Source: DASXMX01 sp036495445 (GTDB taxonomy: Bacteria; Planctomycetota; Phycisphaerae; Tepidisphaerales; Tepidisphaeraceae). From it: a DNA stretch of 21,426 nt. The notes beneath the pieces are model-generated. The model was not told the DNA's origin and made no database searches. It worked only from the letters and a program-made list of their open reading frames with translations. The stretch is taken from contig DASXMX010000353.1 of assembly GCA_036495445.1 (NCBI GenBank), forward strand, positions 1-21,426, read 5' to 3'. Positions 16,901 through 21,426 of the stretch are shown piece by piece; within the stretch, counting starts at the first letter, position 1; each line of letters begins with the position of its first letter. Both the position numbers and the translations under genes were made by a program.

Positions 16901-17428
16901 GTGCGCGCGTTCTTCGGCCGGGTGTTCGACAACCCGTCGAAGGTCTTCACCGAGGAGATCCTCAAGCCCGAGACGCAGGACCGCGAGGCGTTCGTCGACG
17001 GGATCTGGAACATCACCGAGGCGCAGCAGCGAGTCGCCCGCGAATACCTGGAGGACGGGTCGATCAAGGACGCCTGCCCGCCGGTGCGGGCGCTGCTGAC
17101 GATCATGGCGACCGGATTGTTTGAAGGTAAGGACGTCCATCACCCCGACATCCGCCGGATGTTCACGCGCGAGTACCTGCTGGCCAGCGATTGGTATCGC
17201 GCCCGCCTGCTGGCCAAGCAGCAGCGCGACACTGCCCTCTGGCGGCGGCACGTTGCGAACCTCGACGCGTTCCTCAAGGACGATTCCCGCCGCGCCGACG
17301 CCGCCCGGCTGGGCATCGCCCGCCGGCGCCAGTACGCCGTCTCGGAGCTGGCCCGCGTCAGCTCCCTGGCCTGCCTCGACGCCCTCAACGGAACGCTCGG
17401 GGCGGACCCGGTGTCCATGGAGGAATGA
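13928..17428 (+). CDS. Probable PPi-type phosphoenolpyruvate carboxykinase (large PEPCK-like protein)
   Basis: A 1166-residue cytoplasmic protein without signal peptide or membrane segment. I assign it to the pyrophosphate-dependent PEP carboxykinases known from Entamoeba and Propionibacterium, which are also about 1100 residues; these interconvert oxaloacetate and PEP using PPi. The signs are local. 'DNYFGYCKKEVKTQ' (342-355) resembles the metal-lysine segment of GTP-PEPCK. H370 in 'EEEHAGG' lies 20 residues after K350, the same distance as the metal ligands K244 and H264 of the rat enzyme. A P-loop-like SGGGKSEIS (498-506, K502) follows, with D522 20 residues later, near the spacing of the third metal ligand. 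About 127 residues separate H370 from the P-loop, far more than in GTP-PEPCK. No nucleotide-base pocket is recognisable. It starts divergently from the hydrolase and is followed after 78 bases by the isomerase, perhaps as one operon. If the assignment is wrong, it is an unknown P-loop-like protein. Confidence 0.7.
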   Translation: MISSKTSTGLDLQDALGLGPEGAPMDDADRRHRRRQVNLELVVNGLSPVEGADTEFARLANRLVDGLHERVRLLGEHRCPADQRIDAFLQSHFADLHLPWPMRLPDRTLVLGRHGVARELSIPAAGDKFANDLLTSYRVRNGVLHNPRSDRRTTSGTFHVAEGGLPVPGDKRAVPRRVFAELFRHAVHPPDESMVLPFTQAEKEPVRTFVSLLLRPTVCPEVPGVCAKKSMEIRFFAPGSLVSNLDFVESIFGNAGDPFLPKNDAALDVEHWTGHTGCVILAPHLTKLTKKELGLPHFDEATDRQRRDRMCWKQASELYNDGQAFKVTCRTDAGVIVTIVADNYFGYCKKEVKTQISYAANLYGNVEEEHAGGAIAFATYSYGDEYHTDSRTDNGSTFEDVVRDYASFMDLRPAGYGADKTFPGLIYIPSDARASTLRQEIWWTRDGVEHAIPLEQGKIYMTPSGFKLRMEKHPGAPSWRIVGTAGEGSFCHKPCTVSGGGKSEISKSLRDYMLYGPLFVADVQRDLDIVEEIFQKDYGTRWRDDVAEKPDYSKRDSRPVLSRDRSLGSVIKLLTPSSDFTPEYNAWLASIPNHIYPIVFIIKRFYKPEWGGEWRKRFGVDIVNGVPGNELKFGDRKIVATYLRVGLMEGGAWRTYKSRQDFAAAAKIQTEDDISASVVVPAAQLKGLTRGPVPAAAYKFATNCEYRLFQRPDDAIHRGLDKQTESDMSRPDNFLSNYEPLTAQQARAMVAKVTQFDQYTPPMQSMLRGAAENGDGYVVASSHPRLVDGMPSKNPRYLQIRPDLLDSFGVYVAQQGARLARRLDANDPVYWPVDAVLIGRRNNPPDPEAGLRGLAVYNPIHYQELPELFMDFICSLTGKSPSTTGAGSEGALTKSPFNALRPTIDLNNALVSFILTGLGGFSTAAGFVGPDVRVDHDISLLVPEIWCRLAPAERDPAFLIREGYLEPLKDFEHNGRPVHASRLGYRITGRFVRAFFGRVFDNPSKVFTEEILKPETQDREAFVDGIWNITEAQQRVAREYLEDGSIKDACPPVRALLTIMATGLFEGKDVHHPDIRRMFTREYLLASDWYRARLLAKQQRDTALWRRHVANLDAFLKDDSRRADAARLGIARRRQYAVSELARVSSLACLDALNGTLGADPVSMEE

Positions 17429-17506
17429 ATCGGCGCGGACCTTCAGGAGTTGGACCGGCAGGTGGCCCGCTGCGTCTCTATTGTTATTATTTTCCGGAGC
17501 CCCACT

Positions 17507-18340
17507 ATGCCGGCATCGCAACCCATCGATCTCTCCCGTCTGGCGGTTCACACGCAGACGACCAAACCTTGGTCGCTTCAGCAGTGCGTTGAAGGTTACC
17601 GTCGCGTGGGTATTCGGGGGATCAGCGTGTGGCGGCACACGCTGGAGCTGATGGGGGCCAAAACTGCCGGGAGAATGCTCCACGACGCGGGGATGCGCGT
17701 GCCGGCATTGGTTCGCGGCGGGTTCTTCGTCGCCAATGACGCGAAGGGGCGGCAGGCGGCGGTCGACGTGAATCGGAGCTGCGTGGATGAAGCCGCGGCG
17801 ATCGGGGCGGAGATGGTCGTGCTGGTCGTGGGGGCGGTACCGGGCATCGCGCTGGATGAGGCGCGCAAGCAGGTCGCCGAAGGCATCGCGGCGGTCCTCG
17901 ATCACGCGGCCGCGGCGAAGGTGAAGCTGGCGATCGAGCCGATGCACCCGATGTACGCCGCCGACCGGAGCTGCATCAGCCGCATGGCCGAGGCCCGGCA
18001 CATCTGCGAGGAATTGAAGCATCCGATGCTCGGCATCGCGGTGGACGTCTACCACGTCTGGTGGGATCCCGACCTGCAACGCGAGATCGCCCTGGCCGGC
18101 GAACAGGGGACGCTGTTCGGCTTCCACGTCTGCGACTGGCGTGTCGAAACCCGCCACTTCCTCAACGATCGCGGACTGATGGGCGACGGATGCATCCCCA
18201 TCCGCGCGATCCGCGGATGGGTCGAAGCGGCGGGGTTCCGCGGGTTCAACGAGGTGGAGGTCTTCTCCGACGCGTACTGGGCGATGGACCAGACCGAGTA
18301 CGTAGATCTGATCCGTCGTCGATACTTGGAATTCGTGTAA
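17507..18340 (+). CDS. Sugar phosphate isomerase/epimerase-like TIM-barrel protein
   Basis: A 277-residue member of the xylose isomerase-like (AP endonuclease family 2) TIM barrels. The ATG at 17507 is chosen because GGAG lies 7 bases upstream; an in-frame ATG at 17450 has no such site and adds an unlikely peptide. The metal-binding residues of the family can be placed at E144 (LAIEPMHP), D180 and H183 (AVDVYHVWW), H207 (FGFHVCDW) and E251 (FNEVEVFS). 'GIRGISVWR' at the N-terminus is typical of a planctomycete subgroup found near sugar oxidoreductases. The substrate is not readable; a keto-sugar is plausible given the GMC dehydrogenase 1.1 kb downstream. It follows the PEPCK-like gene on the same strand and ends 7 bases from the converging TM2 gene, where a 9-base direct repeat (ACTTGGAAT) flanks the stop codon. 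Confidence 0.85.
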   Translation: MPASQPIDLSRLAVHTQTTKPWSLQQCVEGYRRVGIRGISVWRHTLELMGAKTAGRMLHDAGMRVPALVRGGFFVANDAKGRQAAVDVNRSCVDEAAAIGAEMVVLVVGAVPGIALDEARKQVAEGIAAVLDHAAAAKVKLAIEPMHPMYAADRSCISRMAEARHICEELKHPMLGIAVDVYHVWWDPDLQREIALAGEQGTLFGFHVCDWRVETRHFLNDRGLMGDGCIPIRAIRGWVEAAGFRGFNEVEVFSDAYWAMDQTEYVDLIRRRYLEFV

Positions 18341-18347
18341 CTTGGAA

Positions 18348-18632
18348 TCAGAACCAGTTCTTCCCGCCCACGATATATTCGTTGTAGAACTGCTCGTCGG
18401 TCTTGGTCAGGTACATGATGCCTTCGATCAGGCCGATGATGCTGCCGATCCCGCAGGTGGCGAAACTCACGATGATCTGAATGATCCCCGTGCTGGTCTT
18501 GCCCATGATGAACTTGTGGATCGCCAAGCCACCCAGCACGATGGCGAGAATCCCGCAGAGCACCCGCTTGCTCTCGGCGGGGTTGAACGGGGCCGGGCTC
18601 GTCGGCAGAGGGGTTCCGGGCACTTGCGACAT
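18348..18632 (-). CDS. TM2 domain-containing membrane protein
   Basis: A 94-residue small membrane protein. A proline-rich cytoplasmic-like N-terminus (residues 1-18) is followed by two hydrophobic helices (about 23-40 and 47-67) joined by a short turn, with 'GGLAIHKFIMGKTSTGIIQIIV' matching the TM2 domain pattern of a G-x-H-x-F-x-x-G turn. The ribosome binding site is very strong (AAGGAAGGAGG, 6 bases before the ATG). The function of bacterial TM2 proteins is unknown. The C-terminus is a short soluble tail (EQFYNEYIVGGKNWF). It lies downstream of the SnoaL-like gene on the same strand, 112 bases away, and may be co-transcribed with it. Confidence 0.9.
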   Translation of the reverse strand: MSQVPGTPLPTSPAPFNPAESKRVLCGILAIVLGGLAIHKFIMGKTSTGIIQIIVSFATCGIGSIIGLIEGIMYLTKTDEQFYNEYIVGGKNWF

Positions 18633-18744
18633 GGTCCGCCTCCTTCCTTCTGGGTTGGCGACAATGATGAGTTCCTGCGACTCCGGCGCGCAACAATACC
18701 GCAGCGCAATGATTTCGGCAAAGTTGTGGCCGGTTTCGCGACGG

Positions 18745-19218
18745 CTACTGCTGCCGGTATGCGATCGCCCGCGTCGTTGCGGTGAGCCATTTCCCGTCCG
18801 TTTTCACCAGCACGCTGACGAGGTGCAGTTTCTCGGGCTCGCCATCGGGGGTCTTCATCTCCGCGCCGGAATCGACGATTGCCACGTCGGGTTTGATGAG
18901 CCGGACCTTCTCCACCGTGGTCGTCAGCGTCGAGTCCTTCAAGTGCCCGTTGAACGCGTCGGTCAGTGACTGTTCGATCCCGTCGCGGCCGGCGAGGTCG
19001 TTGCCGTCGGGGGTGACGATGTTTCCATCGATTGTGTAATAGGCCGCGATGGCCTTGGCGTCGTGCGTTGCCCAAGTCGCGTCGAACTCCTTAACCCGCT
19101 GCTTGATCGCGGCCTCGAGGCTGTTCGAAGCCGTGCTGTTCGGCGCGGAGGACGAGTCGTCGGCCAAGACGGGGACGCACAGGCAGGCAAACACGATGCA
19201 GGTCAGCAAGGTCCGCAT
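18745..19218 (-). CDS. Secreted SnoaL-like / DUF4440 domain protein
   Basis: A 157-residue exported protein. The start at 19218 is supported by GGAAGGAG 5 bases upstream and by the signal peptide that follows (MRTLLTCIVFACLCVPVLA). The mature part is a single alpha+beta barrel of the NTF2/SnoaL superfamily: 'IKQRVKEFDATWATHDAKAIAAYYTIDGNIVTPDG' is the characteristic first half, followed by 'GRDGIEQSLTDAF' and the strands 'VRLIKPDVAIVDSGAEM' and 'LVSVLVKTDGKWLTATTRAIAY'. Members are often annotated SgcJ/EcaC-family oxidoreductase-like proteins, but no catalytic residue can be inferred, so the function is unknown. It is divergent from the GMC oxidoreductase gene, with 257 bases between start codons. 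Confidence 0.86.
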   Translation of the reverse strand: MRTLLTCIVFACLCVPVLADDSSSAPNSTASNSLEAAIKQRVKEFDATWATHDAKAIAAYYTIDGNIVTPDGNDLAGRDGIEQSLTDAFNGHLKDSTLTTTVEKVRLIKPDVAIVDSGAEMKTPDGEPEKLHLVSVLVKTDGKWLTATTRAIAYRQQ

Positions 19219-19312
19219 GGGCACTCCTTCCGTTGTGTCAGTTGTGGTGACGCGGGAATCACAGTAACACGCGGTTGCGACGAGCGTCAATCGCCGGGGC
19301 TCGGGTTCATTG

Positions 19313-19328
19313 GGCAGGAATGCCTGCC
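19313..19328. repeat. Hairpin GGCAGG-AATG-CCTGCC
   Basis: A perfect 6-base stem with a 4-base loop in the divergent gap between the SnoaL-like and GMC genes, about 150 bases upstream of the GMC start. It may be a repeat-family copy or a regulatory site. The rest of that 257-base gap shows no gene. Confidence 0.4.
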
Positions 19329-19475
19329 GGCTACGCGGGGTTGTCAGGTTTTGCGTCGCCCCGAACGAGCTTCAACGTCTGCGCCGGCCAAAGTATTATG
19401 TACGTGGACGTGCGCCCGGGCATTGGCCCAGCAAGCAGTCCGTTCGAATCTTTTGGAAGAAACGAGGTCCGGCCG

Positions 19476-21257
19476 ATGCCGATGATTTCCGCCGCCGATG
19501 GCGAGAAGCGTGAATACGACGTGATTATCGTGGGCTCCGGCGCCGGCGGGGGGCAGTCGGCGTTCACGCTCACGCTCGCGGGGCTCAAATGCCTGATGCT
19601 CGAGGCGGGCCGCAGCTACGACCCGTACACCGAGACGCCGATGTTCAACACGAACGACCAGGCGCCGCTGCAGGGCAACTCGACCCCTGACAAACCCTTC
19701 GGGTTCTTCGACGCGACGGTGGGCGGGGGATGGCAGGTGCCGGGCGAGCCGTACACCAACGTGCCAACAAACGAGCACGAGAAGTTCCGCTGGTGGCGGC
19801 CACGAATGGTCGGCGGGCGGACCAACCACTGGGGCCGAATTTCGCTTCGAAATGGGCCGTACGACTTCAAGCCCCGATCGCGGGATGGGCTCGGCTTCGA
19901 TTGGCCGATCTCGTACGAGGACGTGGAGCCGTACTACACGAAAGTGGAGCGGCTGATCGGCGTTTACGGCACCAACGAGGGGCTGGAAAACACGCCCAAC
20001 TCGCCCGACGGCGTGCTGCTGCCCGCCCCCAAGGGACGTGCGGCCGAACTCCTCTCCCAGAAGTACGGCAAAAAGCTCGGGATCCCGATCATCTCGATCC
20101 ATCGCGCGGTGCTTACCAAGCCGCTCGACTACGAGAACATCCCGCCGAAGCTGTTCCCGGACAATGCGTGGGCGCAGAAGATCGTCGCCCAGAAGATGCG
20201 GGAGCGCGTCGCCTGCTTCTGGGCGACCCCGTGCGGCCGCGGGTGCCAGGTGGGGGCGAATTACCAATCGACGACGGTTCACCTGCCGCCAGCCATGGCG
20301 ACGGGGAACCTCGATCTCATTTCCGATGCCCACGTGCGCCAGGTGATCGTCGGCAACGACGGGAAGGCCAAGGGCGTCGTCTTCATAGATAAAAAGACCG
20401 GCAAGGAGAGCCGGGTGAAGGCCAAGGCGGTGGTCCTGGCCGCAGGCTCGTGTGAGACGGTGCGGATCCTGCTGAATTCGAACGTGGCGAATTCGTCCGG
20501 GCTGGTCGGCAAGTACATCATGGACACGGTCGGCACGAGCATGACGGGGCGCGTGCCGATGCTCGAGAACCTGCCGCCGCACAACGAGGACGGCGCCGGC
20601 GGCGACCACCTGTACGCCCCATGGTGGCTCTACCAGGAACAGAAGGCGGGCAAGATGGATTTCGCCCGCGGCTATCACATCGAGACCGGCGGCACCCGCG
20701 AGATGCCCGGCGGCGGGAACCCGGTGCCCGACGACCTTTCGAAGGGGAGCTACGGCACGAAGTTCAAGGAAGACGCCCGCCGGTACTATGGCACAACCGT
20801 CTACTACGCCAGCCGCGGGGAGATGATCCCCAACGAGAATTGCTTTGCCGACCTTGACCCGACGGTGAAGGACAAGTTCGGCATCCCCGTGCTCCGCTTC
20901 CACTGGAAGTGGAGCGAACATGAGATCAACCAGGCCAAGCACGCCGAGCGGACGTTCCGCGCGTTGATCGAGTCGATGGGCGGCACCCCACACGAGCCTC
21001 GGAACGCCAAGCCGGGCCACAGCCTGGACAATCCCGGGTACATTATCCACGAAGTCGGCGGCGCGATCATCGGCGACGACCCGAAGAAGTCGGTCGTCAA
21101 CGGCTTCAACCAGACCTGGGACGTGAAGAACCTGTACCTCAACGACGGCGCGCCGTTCGCCTCGAACGCGGACAAGAACCCGACGCTGAGCATCATGGCC
21201 CTCGCCTGGCGGGCCTGCGACCACCTGATCGACGAGGCGAAGAAAGGAAACCTGTGA
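19476..21257 (+). CDS. GMC family FAD-dependent oxidoreductase (sugar dehydrogenase catalytic subunit)
   Basis: A 593-residue flavoprotein that probably oxidises a sugar or sugar alcohol. The ATG at 19476 follows GAGGT by 7 bases and places the FAD-binding Rossmann motif correctly (DVIIVGSGAGGG, 15-26, then E43 in LEAG). 'RMVGGRTNHWG' (110-120) is the flavin contact loop, and the C-terminal domain holds H525 (YIIHEVGGA) and the 'NADKNPTLSIMALAWRACDHL' segment (564-584), which supplies the usual His/Asn pair. Three cysteines, C247, C253 and C257 (PCGRGCQ), sit where the FeS-bearing FAD glucose dehydrogenases have theirs, so an iron-sulfur cluster is possible but unproven. It has no signal peptide; export may depend on the Tat-targeted partner downstream, whose start codon overlaps this stop codon (GTGA). 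The real substrate is not known. Confidence 0.88.
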   Translation: MPMISAADGEKREYDVIIVGSGAGGGQSAFTLTLAGLKCLMLEAGRSYDPYTETPMFNTNDQAPLQGNSTPDKPFGFFDATVGGGWQVPGEPYTNVPTNEHEKFRWWRPRMVGGRTNHWGRISLRNGPYDFKPRSRDGLGFDWPISYEDVEPYYTKVERLIGVYGTNEGLENTPNSPDGVLLPAPKGRAAELLSQKYGKKLGIPIISIHRAVLTKPLDYENIPPKLFPDNAWAQKIVAQKMRERVACFWATPCGRGCQVGANYQSTTVHLPPAMATGNLDLISDAHVRQVIVGNDGKAKGVVFIDKKTGKESRVKAKAVVLAAGSCETVRILLNSNVANSSGLVGKYIMDTVGTSMTGRVPMLENLPPHNEDGAGGDHLYAPWWLYQEQKAGKMDFARGYHIETGGTREMPGGGNPVPDDLSKGSYGTKFKEDARRYYGTTVYYASRGEMIPNENCFADLDPTVKDKFGIPVLRFHWKWSEHEINQAKHAERTFRALIESMGGTPHEPRNAKPGHSLDNPGYIIHEVGGAIIGDDPKKSVVNGFNQTWDVKNLYLNDGAPFASNADKNPTLSIMALAWRACDHLIDEAKKGNL

Positions 21258-21426
21258 GCGATCAAGCACCCGTTCCCTCGGAAGGCAAGACCGGGGCTTC
21301 CGCCCAGGGCTCTGAAGCGAAGCGACCGGCGATCTCGCGGCGCGATGCGCTGCAATGGGTCATGGCGGCCGTGGCCGCGGCATCCGCGCCCCAGCATCTG
21401 TTCGCGCAGGCGACCAAGCCGCAGGA
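21254..21426 (+). CDS. Gluconate 2-dehydrogenase subunit 3-like protein, Tat-exported, N-terminal part
   Basis: Only the first 57 codons are in the window; the gene runs off the right edge. The GTG at 21254 overlaps the GMC stop codon (GTGA) and has an AAAGGAAA purine stretch just upstream, so translation is coupled. After a hydrophilic leader, 'ISRRDALQWVMAAVAAASAPQHLFAQA' is a twin-arginine signal: an SRRDAL motif, a hydrophobic core and an AxA-type end. In planctomycetes and in FAD glucose dehydrogenases, a small subunit-3 protein with a Tat signal sits directly beside the GMC catalytic gene and carries it across the membrane. The mature domain is not visible here, so the family name rests on this gene pairing and the signal. 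Confidence 0.75.
   Translation, partial: MSDQAPVPSEGKTGASAQGSEAKRPAISRRDALQWVMAAVAAASAPQHLFAQATKPQ

Noticed and set aside
16550..18157. Minus-strand frame of 535 codons
   Set aside because: It runs antisense across two genes, including the recognised TIM-barrel isomerase, and has no start signal or family features.
18324..18348. Direct repeat ACTTGGAAT at the end of the isomerase gene as a target-site duplication
   Set aside because: The copies are only 16 bases apart with nothing resembling an inserted element between them.
19344..21269. Minus-strand frame of 641 codons opposite the GMC oxidoreductase
   Set aside because: The plus strand has an unmistakable FAD motif and GMC C-terminal signature; the antisense frame is a compositional shadow.

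Overview
This 21.4 kb window is GC-rich chromosomal DNA from a bacterium that is most likely a planctomycete, probably of the Phycisphaerae. The main evidence is an exported protein whose N-terminus carries the planctomycete-type 'EPRMLLS' motif, followed by delta-60 repeats. Supporting evidence is a bbp2-type porin, a GMC oxidoreductase paired with a Tat-exported subunit 3, and planctomycete-style sugar isomerase and esterase families. The species assignment is inference; no rRNA or tRNA gene was seen.

Layout. 1-1662: the 3' end of ffh (SRP54), an unknown lipoprotein, and recX starting directly on the lipoprotein stop codon. 1706-3772 (-): the delta-60 surface protein. 3773-4239: a divergent promoter region with two palindromes. 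4240-5691 (+): the porin. 5718-5735: a perfect hairpin between converging genes. 5772-9584 (-): a large membrane-anchored pseudokinase with Sel1-like repeats. 9694-10014 (+): a DUF4058 fragment lacking both ends. 10028-11362 (-): homoserine dehydrogenase. 11585-13645 (-): a secreted alpha/beta hydrolase. Palindromes lie on both sides of the hydrolase gene; three of their hairpins share the tetraloop AGTA (or its complement TACT). 13928-17428 (+): a 1166-residue protein best explained as a PPi-type PEP carboxykinase. It is followed by a sugar isomerase/epimerase (17507-18340). 18348-19218 (-): a TM2 protein and a secreted SnoaL-like protein. 19476-21426 (+): a GMC oxidoreductase translationally coupled to a Tat-exported subunit 3, which runs off the window.

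How the genes work together. The GMC oxidoreductase and its subunit 3 form a two-part dehydrogenase that probably works in the periplasm on sugars, and the nearby isomerase/epimerase would fit the same kind of sugar catabolism. The PEPCK-like enzyme would connect PEP and oxaloacetate using pyrophosphate. Homoserine dehydrogenase is housekeeping and stands apart from other threonine genes. The remaining genes (porin, surface protein, lipoprotein, esterase, SnoaL protein) describe an elaborate cell envelope.

No CRISPR array, complete insertion sequence, prophage or toxin-antitoxin module was found. The points most worth following up are the PEPCK-like protein, the REPIN-like palindromes, the pseudokinase fusion and the DUF4058 remnant.
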